A stretch of DNA of 64,000 nucleotides from Prosthecomicrobium pneumaticum. GTDB lineage: Bacteria > Pseudomonadota > Alphaproteobacteria > Rhizobiales > Kaistiaceae. The notes below the pieces were generated by a model, which was not told the origin of the DNA, searched no databases, and was given only the letters and a program-made list of their open reading frames with translations. A program made the translations under genes and the position numbers. Location of the stretch: the NCBI RefSeq assembly GCF_014199915.1, contig NZ_JACHOO010000003.1:449690-513689 (forward strand), in the 5' to 3' direction. Below are positions 26,026 to 38,260 of this stretch, piece after piece; the first letter of the stretch is position 1, and every line of letters starts with the position of its first letter.

Positions 26026-26985
26026 CTATTCGGCGGCGAGCGCCGTTTCCTGCGTGCTGGCCGCGAGGAAGCGCTCGGCCTCGAGCGCCGCCATGCAGCC
26101 CATGCCGGCGGCGGTGACCGCCTGGCGATAGGTCTCGTCCGTCACATCGCCGGCCGCGAACACGCCCGGCACGCTGGTCGCGGTCGAATCCGGCGCCGTC
26201 CAGATATAGCCGGACGGCTTCAGATCGAGCTGGCCGCGGACGATCTCGACCGCGGGTGCGTGGCCGATGGCGATGAACACGCCGTCGACCGTCCGCTCCG
26301 AGACCGCGCCCGTCTCGACATTGCGCAGCCGCACGCCCGTCACCGAGGGCGGGAAGCCCGCCTTGCCGAGCACTTCGTCGACCGCGGTGTTCCAGACCAC
26401 CTCGACTTTCGGATGCGCGAACAGCCGGTTCTGCAGGATGCGCTCGGCGCGGAAATGGTCGCGCCTGTGCACGACCGTCACCCTGGAGGCGAAATGGGTG
26501 AGGTAGAGCGCCTCCTCGACCGCGGTGTTGCCGCCGCCGACCACCACGACCTCCTTGTCGCGGTAGAAGAACCCGTCGCAGGTCGCGCAGGCCGAGACGC
26601 CGAACCCCTTGAAGCGCTGCTCGCTTTCGAGGCCGAGCCATTTCGCCTGCGCGCCCGTCGCGATGACGAGCGCGTCGGCGGTGTAGACCGTGCCGGAATC
26701 GCCCGTCAGCACGAAGGGCCGGCGCGACAGGTCGGCCGAGACGATGGTGTCGGTGACCATCTTCGTGCCGACATGCTCGGCCTGCAGCCGCATCTGCTCC
26801 ATCAGCCAGGGACCCTGGATGACGTCGGCGAAGCCCGGATAGTTCTCGACATCGGTGGTGATGGTCAGCTGGCCGCCGACCTGGATGCCGGAGATCATGA
26901 CCGGTTCGAGCATGGCGCGGGCGGCGTAGATCGCCGCGGTGTAGCCGGCCGGCCCCGATCCGACGATCAGCAGTTTCGCGTGCAT
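26026..26985 (-). CDS. trxB: Thioredoxin-disulfide reductase
   Basis: A 319-residue FAD/NADPH enzyme that reduces thioredoxin. It has an FAD-binding GSGPAGYTAAIYAAR (residues 8-22), the redox-active CATCDGFFY (about 135-143), the NADPH-binding VVVGGGNTAVEEAL, and the FAD-binding GVFAAGDVTDETYRQAVTAA near the C terminus. The ATG at 26985 (MHAKLLIVG) has AAGGAG upstream. It lies 59 bases before lsrB on the same strand and diverges from lrp. Pairing with an oxidative-stress regulator fits its role. Confidence 0.96.
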   Translation of the reverse strand: MHAKLLIVGSGPAGYTAAIYAARAMLEPVMISGIQVGGQLTITTDVENYPGFADVIQGPWLMEQMRLQAEHVGTKMVTDTIVSADLSRRPFVLTGDSGTVYTADALVIATGAQAKWLGLESEQRFKGFGVSACATCDGFFYRDKEVVVVGGGNTAVEEALYLTHFASRVTVVHRRDHFRAERILQNRLFAHPKVEVVWNTAVDEVLGKAGFPPSVTGVRLRNVETGAVSERTVDGVFIAIGHAPAVEIVRGQLDLKPSGYIWTAPDSTATSVPGVFAAGDVTDETYRQAVTAAGMGCMAALEAERFLAASTQETALAAE

Positions 26986-27197
26986 GCCTGGTCCCCGCTC
27001 CTTCCGGTGTCGCCCCTCGCGCTCCCGGCTTCTCCCCGCCGAATATGGCGCGGACAAGGAGAGAGCGCCATCCACAGGCCCGTCACGCACGATCATTTCA
27101 CAAACGCGACATGATCTGACAGAATCGCCCGCGCGTGCCCGACCTCTCGCATATCGTGTCCGCCACCCCTCATTGCCATAGCCGCAGAGCACCGCCC

Positions 27198-27665
27198 TTG
27201 AAAGCCGCCCTCGACGCGATCGACTGGAAAATCCTCAGGGAATTGCAGGCCGATGGCCGCATGACCAATGTCGAGCTGGCGCGCCGGGTCGGCATCTCGG
27301 CGCCGCCCTGCCTGCGCCGGGTGCGCGCCCTCGAGGAAGCGGGAATCATCCGGGGCTATCGCGCCCTCGTCGACGAGAAGGCGCTCGGCTACGACGTGAC
27401 GGTCTTCGCGATGATCGGGCTGACCAGCCAGGCGGAGGCGGACCTCGTCGCCTTCGAGGCGAAGGTGCGCGAATGGCCACTGGTGCGCGAGTGCCACATG
27501 ATGTCGGGCGAGATCGATTTCGTGCTCAAATGCGTCGCCCCGTCGCTGCGCGCCTTCCAGACCTTCGTCATCGAGGAACTGACGGCGGCCCCCAATGTCG
27601 GCAGCGTCAAGACCGCCCTCGCCATCCGCCGCGTCAAGGACGAACCGGTGGTGCCGATCGCCTGA
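27198..27665 (+). CDS. lrp: Lrp/AsnC family transcription regulator
   Basis: A 155-residue Lrp/AsnC regulator: an N-terminal winged HTH (ALDAIDWKILRELQADGRMT, then VELARRVGISAPPCLRRVRA) and a C-terminal RAM effector domain (YDVTVFAMIGL, then REWPLVRECHMMSGEIDFVL). The TTG at 27198 is proposed because the family opens only a few residues before the LDAIDxKIL segment; no strong ribosome site is seen, and an earlier start is possible. It is divergent from trxB, and the 212-bp gap between them should hold both promoters. Its place next to trxB-lsrB matches lrp3 in S. meliloti. It probably senses an amino acid. Confidence 0.88.
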   Translation: MKAALDAIDWKILRELQADGRMTNVELARRVGISAPPCLRRVRALEEAGIIRGYRALVDEKALGYDVTVFAMIGLTSQAEADLVAFEAKVREWPLVRECHMMSGEIDFVLKCVAPSLRAFQTFVIEELTAAPNVGSVKTALAIRRVKDEPVVPIA

Positions 27666-27711
27666 ACGGCGCTCCGGGCTCGTCCCGCCGCTCTTCCGAT
27701 CGGCCTGCCTC

Positions 27712-28430
27712 TTCAAGAGCACCCGTCAACCCGGCCTCCGTGCCGGGGTCCATGCTCGTGCCGCGGGGCCGCCCGCGCGCCGTCACCCCGCGCCGTCACC
27801 CCAAAGCGCCGCCCCCCAAAGCGCCGCCGCCCCGCGTGCCGTCATCCTCGCGAAGGCGAGGATTCGTCACGCAGGGCCGGCCGCTGTTTCATGGGTTCCC
27901 GCTTTCGCGGGAAGGACGGCCGGGAAGGACCGCGCCCGGAGCCCGCACCCGCACGATTATGGATGCCGGCACGGAGGCCGGCATGACGGGTGGAGGGGGC
28001 TGTTCCGCCGGCATGACGGGTTGAGGGGCTGTTCAGAGGAGCCGGCAGGAGGGCCCCAGAGCGGCCGGACGGGTCCGGAGCGGCAGCCTCCCTCCCCCCT
28101 TGTGGGGGAGGGTCGGGGTGGGGGGTGAATACGCTGAAGCCGAAGGCCCGCCACGCCACAGCATCCGTCACCCCGGCCTCCGTGCCGGGGTCCATACTCG
28201 TGACGCCGGGCCACCCGAACCCTGCTCCCGGCCGCCCCCACCCTGGCCCTGCCCTCACAAGCGGGGAAACCGTGCCAGGCCCGCACCGCCCGCTGTCGCA
28301 CGGGTCTCCGCCTGCGCCGGAAGCACCGGGTGGCGAGGACCGCGCCCGGACACCGGCCGGCACGATTATGGATGCCGGCACGAGGCCGGCATGACGGGTG
28401 GAGCGGGCTGTTCGAAGGAACAGGCAAGGG
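27712..28430 (+). repeat. Intergenic cluster of palindromic repeats
   Basis: The gap from 27666 to 28437 holds no convincing gene. It contains at least five short palindromes that share flanks (ATGGA on one side, TGACGG on the other) around different stems. Examples: 27958-27990 (stem TGCCGGC/GCCGGCA), 28169-28200 and 27728-27752 (stem CCCCGGC/GCCGGGG, inverted; the second is imperfect), 27840-27866 (stem TCCTCGC/GCGAGGA, inverted) and 28370-28395. The same family recurs in the large array at 45.2-47.5 kb. Confidence 0.8.
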
Positions 28431-28437
28431 GGGTCGG

Positions 28438-29307
28438 TCACACCACCGCGTGGCCGACCAGGCGGCCGAGGATCGCCTGCGGGCTCTTCGCGACGTCCGC
28501 CTGCTTCTGGTGCGGCAGATAGGCGGTCTGCTCGAGCATGTAGCGGCCGCCCATCGCGGCGTGCAGCACGAGGTCGCTGAAGGTCACCCACACCGTGCCC
28601 GGCTCGAAGGCGACCGTCGCCTGCGGCGCGTCCTGTTGATAGCGCTCGTCGCTCTTCAGGAGGTCGTGCAGGTGGAGCATGATGTGGTCGTATTCGCTGC
28701 GCCTCGCCTTGGTGATGCCGAGCGCCGAGAGCAGGCTCGCCTTCAGCCCCGAATAGGCCGGCACCTTGGGCAGGAAGCGGCTCGCCATCGCCTCGAAGGG
28801 CTCGCCGACGCGCCAGATGCGCGGCTGGCCGGTGGCGTTGATGTTGGTGAAGACGCGCAGGATCCGCTTCCCCCCGATCGGGTTGGACGGGAAGGCGTCG
28901 ACGTGCAGCCGGGTGTCGTCGCGCCGCCAGGAGAGCTTGCGCACATCGACGTCGAAGGGTCGGTAGGACGTGCCGGCGAGGCTCGCAACGCCGGCATAGG
29001 CCGGGAAATAGCGGGCGATCAGTTCGGTCGCGAAGCCCTTGTAGCGCACGAGCATCGCCTGCAGCGCGGCGAGCTCCTCCGGCGTGCCGGCGGCACCGCG
29101 CAGTTCCGCCGCGTCGCCGCGGATCGAGACGTTCTTGCTCTTGCCGTCGGAAAAGGGCCGCTCGACGAAGCGCTTCTCGAATTCGCCGAGCGCGAACGGG
29201 CGGCCGTGGAACACGATCACCTTGCCGGCTTCGAGCTGCGCCGTCAGCGCATCCGGCGCGCCCTCGAAGGGGCGGCTCGCATCGATCTCGACCAAAGGCT
29301 CGACCAT
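28438..29307 (-). CDS. kdoO: Kdo hydroxylase family (Fe(II)/2-oxoglutarate dioxygenase)
   Basis: A 289-residue protein of the Kdo-hydroxylase family, which adds a hydroxyl to the outer Kdo of the LPS inner core at C3, making Ko. A likely Fe-binding HxD is in TRLHVDAFPSNPIGGKR (about residues 150-166), with the distal His in FSDLVLHAAMGGR (about 243-255) followed by an Arg that could bind 2-oxoglutarate. The family assignment is from overall pattern, so other Fe/2OG substrates are possible. The gene ends 50 bases after lpsB on the same strand, which supports an LPS role. ATG at 29307 has AGGAGA upstream. Confidence 0.75.
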   Translation of the reverse strand: MVEPLVEIDASRPFEGAPDALTAQLEAGKVIVFHGRPFALGEFEKRFVERPFSDGKSKNVSIRGDAAELRGAAGTPEELAALQAMLVRYKGFATELIARYFPAYAGVASLAGTSYRPFDVDVRKLSWRRDDTRLHVDAFPSNPIGGKRILRVFTNINATGQPRIWRVGEPFEAMASRFLPKVPAYSGLKASLLSALGITKARRSEYDHIMLHLHDLLKSDERYQQDAPQATVAFEPGTVWVTFSDLVLHAAMGGRYMLEQTAYLPHQKQADVAKSPQAILGRLVGHAVV

Positions 29308-29357
29308 CGATCGGTCTCCTCTCTCACGGCTCTCGGCTGCGGCCTCGCCCGGCCGCG

Positions 29358-30422
29358 TCAGCTCTCGAGCAGCCTCTTATAGATCGCTTCGAGCCGCTCC
29401 GCCTCCCGGGCGATGCTGAAGCCCGCCTCGACATGGCGCCGGCCGGCGGCGCCGATCGCCTCCCGCTCGGCCGGGGCGAGCGCCATCATCCGGCCGATCG
29501 CCGCGGTGAGGGCCGCGCCGTCGCCGGCCGGCACGAGGACGCCGGTCTCGCCGTCGATCATGCAGGCCTCGTGCGCCCCCGCCCGGCTCGCCACCACCGG
29601 CGTGCCGCTCGCCATCGCCTCGATCGGCAACAGGCCGAAGCCTTCATGGCGCGGCGGCGCGACGAGGATCGACAGCGCCCGCTGCCAGCCCGGAATGGTG
29701 TCGACCGGCTGTTCGCCGAGGAAGCGGATGCGCGTCGCGAGGCCCGCCTCCTCGACCTTGCGCACGAGCTTGTCGGTGAAGGCGCGATCCTCCGGCTGGA
29801 CGAGGCCGATCACGACCGCCGTCCAGTCGGGCGCCTCGGGCAGCAGGCGGAGCATCGCCTCGACGAAGAGATCGGTGCCCTTCTGCGGCCGGACACGGCC
29901 GAAAATGCCGATGCCGTAGCGCCCGGGAAGTCCCGTCGCGGCGAAGGCCGCGGCGCGGTCGGCGGCGGGGTGGAAACGGTCGGTATCGACGCCGTGCATG
30001 ACGACCGTCGCCGGCATCCGCATCACCGCGGCGGCCTCGGGCGATGTCGCGACGACGGCGTCCATGCGACGGGCGAGGAAGCGGGTATAGGCGGTGGTCG
30101 AGCGCTGGCCGGCGCGCGTGAAGACGAGCTTCCAGGGCTGCCGCAGCACGCGGGCGAGCAGGAGGCCGGTCAGCATCTCGATGTTGCGGCGGGCGTGCCA
30201 GATGCGGGCGCGGCGGCCGCGCGGCGGCCGGAAACCGCCGCGCAGCACCGCGCCGAGGCTGACATTCGGCAGCCGCTCCGGCAGGTTCCTGCCGACCGCG
30301 GCGATCGCGATCCGCTTCATGTGCTCGGGCACGAGCGCGATGATCGTCGAGGTGACGCCCGAATAGCGCGCGGAGAGATTCGGCACGACGACGTCGATCC
30401 GGGAGAGATCGGCCTTCGCCAT
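29358..30422 (-). CDS. lpsB: LPS core mannosyltransferase LpsB/LpcC (GT4 family)
   Basis: A 354-residue GT-B glycosyltransferase of the LpsB/LpcC type. In Rhizobium and Sinorhizobium this enzyme transfers mannose to the inner Kdo of the LPS core. Shared signatures are YSGVTSTIIALVP near the N terminus, GRRARIWHARRNIEMLTGLL, VMHGVDTDRFHP, FGRVRPQKGTDLFVEAML, and the GT4 EX7E motif in HEGFGLLPIEAMASGTPVV. The ATG at 30422 gives an N terminus of family length; a GTG at 30437 is an alternative start. It sits beside greA and carB, as in S. meliloti, with the Kdo hydroxylase behind it. Confidence 0.9.
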   Translation of the reverse strand: MAKADLSRIDVVVPNLSARYSGVTSTIIALVPEHMKRIAIAAVGRNLPERLPNVSLGAVLRGGFRPPRGRRARIWHARRNIEMLTGLLLARVLRQPWKLVFTRAGQRSTTAYTRFLARRMDAVVATSPEAAAVMRMPATVVMHGVDTDRFHPAADRAAAFAATGLPGRYGIGIFGRVRPQKGTDLFVEAMLRLLPEAPDWTAVVIGLVQPEDRAFTDKLVRKVEEAGLATRIRFLGEQPVDTIPGWQRALSILVAPPRHEGFGLLPIEAMASGTPVVASRAGAHEACMIDGETGVLVPAGDGAALTAAIGRMMALAPAEREAIGAAGRRHVEAGFSIAREAERLEAIYKRLLES

Positions 30423-30503
30423 CGACACGGTCACCACCCCTCGTACGCGCGACGCATCCGGGGAGCTGGATACGTCGCGCGGGCGCTTTCCGCCACCCCA
30501 TTC

Positions 30504-30980
30504 TTATACGTAGCGGACGTCGACCACTTCGTAGGAATGGGCGCCGCCCGGCGCCACCACCTCGACCGTGTCGCCGATGTCCTTGCCGATCAGGGCGCGG
30601 GCGATCGGCGAGGAGATCGAGATGCGGCCGCTCTTCACGTCGGCCTCCATGTCGCCGACGATCTGATAGGTCTTTTCCTGCTCGGAATCCTCGTCGATCA
30701 GCTTGACGGTGGCGCCGAACTTGATCTTGGAACCGGACAGTTTGGAGACGTCGATGATCTCGGCGCGGCCGAGCTTGTCTTCGAGTTCCGCGATGCGGCC
30801 CTCGTTGAGGCTCTGCTGCTCCTTGGCGGCATGATATTCGGCGTTCTCGGAGAGATCGCCATGCGCACGCGCTTCCGAAATCGCGTTGATGATACGCGGG
30901 CGCTCGATCGAGGTGAGCCGCTTCAGCTCCTCTTCAAGCGCCTGATGACCCGATGCCGTCATCGGGATCTTTTCGACCAT
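30504..30980 (-). CDS. greA: Transcription elongation factor GreA
   Basis: A 158-residue protein that rescues backtracked RNA polymerase by stimulating cleavage of the nascent RNA. The N-terminal coiled coil carries the conserved acidic tip ([20 protein letters not shown], about residues 37-56), and the C-terminal FKBP-like domain ends [20 protein letters not shown]. Length matches E. coli GreA exactly. ATG at 30980 ([11 protein letters not shown]). It follows carB by 96 bases on the same strand. Confidence 0.97.
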   Translation of the reverse strand: MVEKIPMTASGHQALEEELKRLTSIERPRIINAISEARAHGDLSENAEYHAAKEQQSLNEGRIAELEDKLGRAEIIDVSKLSGSKIKFGATVKLIDEDSEQEKTYQIVGDMEADVKSGRISISSPIARALIGKDIGDTVEVVAPGGAHSYEVVDVRYV

Positions 30981-31076
30981 CCCAACGGTCCTCTCGTTCG
31001 GCCCCCGTGGGGGCCGGCAATGACACATATCGGCGGTCCGGCGGGCGATTTTGCCCGACCGCCGACACGCCGATCC

Positions 31077-34391
<3,315 letters not shown>

Positions 34392-34586
34392 GGCATCTCG
34401 CGTGAAAGCGCCCGGCGCGGCGGCCCGCCCGGGCGTCTGAAGACTGGGTGCTTCGAGGCTGAGGCGGCCTTATAGGGGAAAAGACGGAGGCTTGGAACCC
34501 CTGCCGGCCGGCTCCGTTCCGGTCTCGACCGGAGAGAGCCGGCCGGGCGGTCCTCCCGGCCGGCCGTGGGGCAAGGAGAGCGCACG

Positions 34587-35534
34587 ATGGAATGGCGTGG
34601 CAGACGTCAGTCGAGCAATATCGAGGACCGCCGCGGCGGCGGCTTCGGCGGAGGCATGCGCATGCCCGGCGGCTTCGGCGGGCGGGGCGGGGGCTTCCGC
34701 ATCCCGATGGGCCGTTCTTCCGGCGGGCGGATGGGCGGCGGCTCGATCGTCACCCTCGTCATCGTGCTCGGCATCCTGTGGATGGCCGGCATCAACCCGC
34801 TGCAGCTGCTCGGCTCGATGTCGGATGGCGGCGGCGGCCCCGCCGGCTCGGCGATCGAGCGGCCGAACGTCGCCGGACGGACGGCGCCGCCGCGCGACGA
34901 GGCGGGCCAGTTCGTCGCCACCGTGCTCGCCGACACCGAGGATGTCTGGAGCCGCATCTTCGCGGCGAACGGCGAGACCTACCAGAAGCCGACCCTCGTC
35001 CTGTTCGAGAACCAGACGCAGTCGGGCTGCGGCTTCGCGAGCGCGGCGACGGGTCCTTTCTATTGTCCGGTCGACCGCAAGGTCTATATCGACCTCGCCT
35101 TCTATGACGAGCTGCGCCGCCGCTTCGAGGTGCCGGGCGATTTCGCGCAGGCCTATGTGCTCGCGCACGAGGTCGGCCACCACGTGCAGAACCTGACCGG
35201 CATCCTGCCGCGCTTCGAGGCGGCCCGCCAGCGGATGAGCGAGACGGAGGCGAACGCCTATTCCGTCCGCGTCGAACTGCAGGCCGACTGCTATGCCGGC
35301 ATCTGGGCGCACGACACGGAGCAGCAGGGCTTCGTCGAGGCGGGCGACATCGACGAGGCGCTCAACGCCGCGACGCAGATCGGCGACGACGCGATCCAGA
35401 AGCGCATGCAGGGCTATGTCGTGCCCGAAACCTTCAACCACGGCACCTCGGAGCAGCGCCGGTCCTGGTTCCGCCGCGGCTATCAGTCCGGCGACCCGCA
35501 GCAATGTGATACGATCAACGCCGACAGGGTGTGA
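34587..35534 (+). CDS. Neutral zinc metallopeptidase (YpfJ family)
   Basis: A 315-residue protein with a Gly/Arg-rich N-terminal tail (residues 1-50), a membrane helix (about 51-72) and a periplasmic domain of the neutral zinc metallopeptidase family (PF04228). The metal site is LAHEVGHHVQNLTG (HExxH, about residues 193-206), followed by ELQADCYAGIWAH. The ATG at 34587 is used because AAGGAGAG lies 7-14 bases upstream; an earlier GTG is in frame but less well placed. Substrates are unknown. It is divergent from carB and followed closely by the DUF1003 gene. Confidence 0.9.
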   Translation: MEWRGRRQSSNIEDRRGGGFGGGMRMPGGFGGRGGGFRIPMGRSSGGRMGGGSIVTLVIVLGILWMAGINPLQLLGSMSDGGGGPAGSAIERPNVAGRTAPPRDEAGQFVATVLADTEDVWSRIFAANGETYQKPTLVLFENQTQSGCGFASAATGPFYCPVDRKVYIDLAFYDELRRRFEVPGDFAQAYVLAHEVGHHVQNLTGILPRFEAARQRMSETEANAYSVRVELQADCYAGIWAHDTEQQGFVEAGDIDEALNAATQIGDDAIQKRMQGYVVPETFNHGTSEQRRSWFRRGYQSGDPQQCDTINADRV

Positions 35535-35549
35535 GCCGGCGGGTGATGG

Positions 35550-36104
35550 ATGCGGCGCGATCGCATGACGGAAGACGAGAAGATCGCGGATTACGCGCGG
35601 CGGATGACGGGGGCCGGCGGAGGCCGGCCTCCCGAGGATGTTCTCTCGGTGGTGCGCCGGATCGCGCGGGTGACGCATGTCGCCTCGGACGTCCATCGCG
35701 AGGAGCGCGAGGCGCGCAGCTTCGGCGAGCGGCTCGCCGACCGGATCGCGGCGATCGGCGGCTCGTGGAGCTTCCTGATCACCTTCGGCGCGGTGATCCT
35801 CGTCTGGGTGGTGCTGAACGTCTGGATCCTCGCCCGCGTCGGTGCCGCGTTCGATCCCTATCCCTTCATCCTGCTCAATCTGTTCCTGTCGCTGCTCGCC
35901 GCGGTGCAGGCGCCGATCATCATGATGTCGCAGAACCGGCAGGCGGCGCGCGATCGCTTCGCGGCGTCGCACGATTACGAGGTGAACCTGAAGGCCGAGA
36001 TCGAGATCATGAGCCTGCACGAAAAGCTCGATCGCATCCGCGAGGGCGAACTCGCCGCGATCCTCGCGCGGCTCGAGGCGCTGGAGCGCCGCGGCCCGTC
36101 CTGA
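35550..36104 (+). CDS. DUF1003 membrane protein
   Basis: A 184-residue cytoplasmic-membrane protein of the DUF1003 family. A soluble N-terminal half is followed by two membrane helices (about residues 72-95 and 105-130) around a short loop with VGAAFDPYPFILLN, then QNRQAARDRFAASHDYEVN, the segment typical of DUF1003, and a C-terminal coiled coil (LEALERRG). The ATG at 35550 is chosen; one at 35565 is nearly as good. The 15-base gap to the zinc peptidase suggests one operon. Function is unknown. Confidence 0.88.
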   Translation: MRRDRMTEDEKIADYARRMTGAGGGRPPEDVLSVVRRIARVTHVASDVHREEREARSFGERLADRIAAIGGSWSFLITFGAVILVWVVLNVWILARVGAAFDPYPFILLNLFLSLLAAVQAPIIMMSQNRQAARDRFAASHDYEVNLKAEIEIMSLHEKLDRIREGELAAILARLEALERRGPS

Positions 36105-36113
36105 GCGAGCCCG

Positions 36114-36272
36114 TCAGCCGCCGCGCAGGCCGATGAAGGCACCCGCAAGAGTGGCGCCGAGCGTCACGCCGGCGGCGATGCCCAGCGCGATGTCGTCCAT
36201 CATGAAGCCTGCCGCGGCGCCGGCGAAGATGCCGAAGACGATGCCGCCATTCGCGATCGTGCCGGTTCGCAT
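36114..36272 (-). CDS. Small glycine-rich membrane protein, unknown
   Basis: A 52-residue protein with two Gly/Ala-rich hydrophobic stretches (about residues 6-23 and 27-49), probably a helical hairpin in the membrane. The start ATG at 36272 is fixed by a strong GGAGGAAGG six bases upstream; a longer reading from 36299 has none. It converges with the DUF1003 gene and is divergent from the DUF1328 gene. No family is recognised. Confidence 0.65.
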   Translation of the reverse strand: MRTGTIANGGIVFGIFAGAAAGFMMDDIALGIAAGVTLGATLAGAFIGLRGG

Positions 36273-36450
36273 CGAACCCTTCCTCCGCGTGTCCCCCATC
36301 GTCCGTCGTCGAGGGAACGATCCCGGATCGCGCTGGTTCCCGTGCGCGCGGCGGACGCGGGGCCGCGCAGGGGAGGTATGGTTAACGCGGCGTTACCGGC
36401 AACCTTGCGCGTATGCCGGCATTGGAGTGCGGCTGGAGGCCCATTCGACC

Positions 36451-36624
36451 ATGCTCAAATACGCGCTCATCTTCCTCGTCATCTCGCTGATCGCCGGCGC
36501 CATCGGGCTCACCGGCGTCTCGGCGGTCGCGCGGCGGATCTCCTTCGTCCTGTTCGGCATCTTCCTCGTCATCGCGATCGTCGTGGGGGCCTTCGTCCTC
36601 TTCCTCGCCGACGTCGCCACCTGA
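36451..36624 (+). CDS. DUF1328 small membrane protein (UPF0391)
   Basis: A 57-residue protein with two membrane helices, opening MLKYALIFLVISLIAGAIG and followed by GVSAVARRISFVLFGIFLV, the pattern of DUF1328/UPF0391. Family members are often induced by envelope or osmotic stress, but no function is established. The start ATG has CTGGAGG upstream. Confidence 0.9.
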   Translation: MLKYALIFLVISLIAGAIGLTGVSAVARRISFVLFGIFLVIAIVVGAFVLFLADVAT

Positions 36625-36637
36625 TCGGGCGCGCGGC

Positions 36638-37516
36638 TCAGCGCCGGCCGAGCATCCAGTTCAGCTCGCGCCGCCAGTCCGTCATGCGGATCGGCGTGCC
36701 GTGGCTGCCACTGTCGAAGAGCACGAAGCGCGCCGGATAGTCCGGGTCGGCCGCCTTGATCGCCTGGAAGAAGCGGTCCTGCGCCCGCCAGTCGCTGACG
36801 CGGTCGCGCGAGCCGTGGCCGAGATAGACGGGCACCCGGGCGCGGAAGGCCGGGCTCTTCAGGAAATCGGGCTCCGGAAAGGAGCCGAGCAGCAGCAGCC
36901 CGCCGAGCCGGGGCGCAACCTGCGGATCGGCGGCGAGCCGCCAGCACAGGCGGCCGCCCCATGATCCGCAGGCGAGGATGACCGGTACGGAGGGCGAACG
37001 GGCGGTCGCCTCGGCGATCAGCGCCTCGATCTCCGCTTCGCCGGCCGCCTCGAAATCGCTGAAGTCCGGCGAGAGGTAGAGCCCGTCGGCGCGGGCGACG
37101 AGATTCTTCAGGCGGTTGAAATTGCCGCCGAAGCTCCAGTCGTCGATGCCCTGCAGCCGGCTGCCGCCCTGGCCGTGCAGATAGATGACGACGAAGGCCG
37201 GCGGCCGGCGCGGGTCGCCGACCCGTGCGGCACGCAGCGTGCGGTCGCCGGCCCGATAGTCGAAATGGGCGAGCGCGCGGTTGACCCCGGTCGAGACGTA
37301 GCGCCAGTGCACCCGCCGCTCCGGCACCTCGTCGCGGCGATCGATGTCGCGCGCCTCGTCATAGTCGACGACGACGCGATCGCCGCCGAAATCCTCGGCG
37401 AGGACGGCCGGAAAGGCGAACAGCCGGTCTTTGTAGGGGGCGATCGGCTCGCTGCCGGCGGGCGCTCCGCCGCAGAGGGCGAGAAGGAGGGCGAGGGCGG
37501 CGAGGGGGCGGCGCAT
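36638..37516 (-). CDS. Exported alpha/beta-hydrolase-like protein
   Basis: A 292-residue protein with a signal peptide (about residues 1-21) and an alpha/beta-hydrolase fold. The nucleophile elbow is VILACGSWGGRLCW (GxSxG, about residues 180-193), the oxyanion-hole region VIYLHGQGGSRLQG lies near 110-123, and a terminal His is in SGSHGTPIRM (near 272). The Asp is probably in YLGHGSRDRVSDW. It is convergent with the DUF1328 gene. No substrate is evident; a role on envelope esters or peptides is possible. Confidence 0.8.
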   Translation of the reverse strand: MRRPLAALALLLALCGGAPAGSEPIAPYKDRLFAFPAVLAEDFGGDRVVVDYDEARDIDRRDEVPERRVHWRYVSTGVNRALAHFDYRAGDRTLRAARVGDPRRPPAFVVIYLHGQGGSRLQGIDDWSFGGNFNRLKNLVARADGLYLSPDFSDFEAAGEAEIEALIAEATARSPSVPVILACGSWGGRLCWRLAADPQVAPRLGGLLLLGSFPEPDFLKSPAFRARVPVYLGHGSRDRVSDWRAQDRFFQAIKAADPDYPARFVLFDSGSHGTPIRMTDWRRELNWMLGRR

Positions 37517-37561
37517 GGCGCCCTAGGTAGCGCGGCCGGGCGTCGCCGGCCAGCGAAAGCG

Positions 37562-37786
37562 TCAGCGGCCGCCGGAGCGACGGATCGCCTTGATGGCGAG
37601 CGGGGGCATGCCGGACTTCTCGGCGATCTCCCGATCCTGGGCTTCGATGAAGGCGCGCGCCGGCTCGTCGCCGTCGAGGCCGCCGAGAATATTGCCCGGG
37701 ACCCGCCGGTTGGAGCGCTGGCTGCCGTCCTCATAGGTCACGTTGAAGAGCACGCTCTCGACGCGGGCGGTCGGTTTTCTGGCCAT
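37562..37786 (-). CDS. Small conserved protein, unknown
   Basis: A 74-residue soluble, basic protein (MARKPTARVESVLFNVTYED at the start). It starts at 37786 with AAGGAG eight bases upstream, after the cspA terminator, so it may be read by leak-through from cspA or its own promoter. The part AFIEAQDREIAEKSG looks like an amphipathic helix. No family is recognised. Confidence 0.65.
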   Translation of the reverse strand: MARKPTARVESVLFNVTYEDGSQRSNRRVPGNILGGLDGDEPARAFIEAQDREIAEKSGMPPLAIKAIRRSGGR

Positions 37787-37812
37787 GTCCAGTCTCCTTC
37801 GAACAGCAATGG

Positions 37813-37841
37813 AAAAGGCCCGGCGCAAGCGCCGGGCCTTC
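37813..37841 (-). terminator. Intrinsic terminator after cspA
   Basis: On the minus strand GGCCCGGCGC (37838-37829) pairs with its complement (37826-37817) around a 2-base gap, followed by TTTT. It lies about 20 bases after the cspA stop. Confidence 0.85.
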
Positions 37842-37858
37842 GAAACGATGCGGCGATC

Positions 37859-38068
37859 TCAGACGGCGGCGAGGTTGGTCGCGGCCGACTTGCCGGTACG
37901 GCGATCGGGCGCCACGTCGAACGACACCTTCTGACCCTCGGCGAGGCCGCGCAGGCCCGAACGCTCGACGGCCGAGATGTGAACGAACACGTCCGGTCCG
38001 CCATTGTCGGGCTGAATGAAGCCGTAGCCCTTCTGCCCATTGAAGAATTTCACAGTACCGACAGCCAT
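37859..38068 (-). CDS. cspA: Cold-shock protein, CspA family
   Basis: A 69-residue cold-shock domain protein, an RNA chaperone. RNP1 (KGYGFIQP) and RNP2 (VFVHISAV) are present, and the start [12 protein letters not shown] is the usual one. The ATG at 38068 has TGGAGG five bases upstream. A region of about 190 bases without a gene precedes it (38069-38260), long enough for a structured cold-responsive leader, though no known motif is recognised there. An intrinsic terminator follows. Confidence 0.95.
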   Translation of the reverse strand: MAVGTVKFFNGQKGYGFIQPDNGGPDVFVHISAVERSGLRGLAEGQKVSFDVAPDRRTGKSAATNLAAV

Positions 38069-38260
38069 TCCGGCCTCCATCATACGCCCAAGGCGCGACG
38101 GCGCGCCTGCCCATCAGACGCGCCCCTATCCGAATTCCGCGTAGTCTTGGGGTATGTCCCGCCGGCGACAGAGGCTGCACGCCGACGACATGGCAAGCCA
38201 GGCAAAACGTCGAACGCAATTGATGTAGTGGAGCGGCCGGCGAATCGCAAGCCGAGCGGC

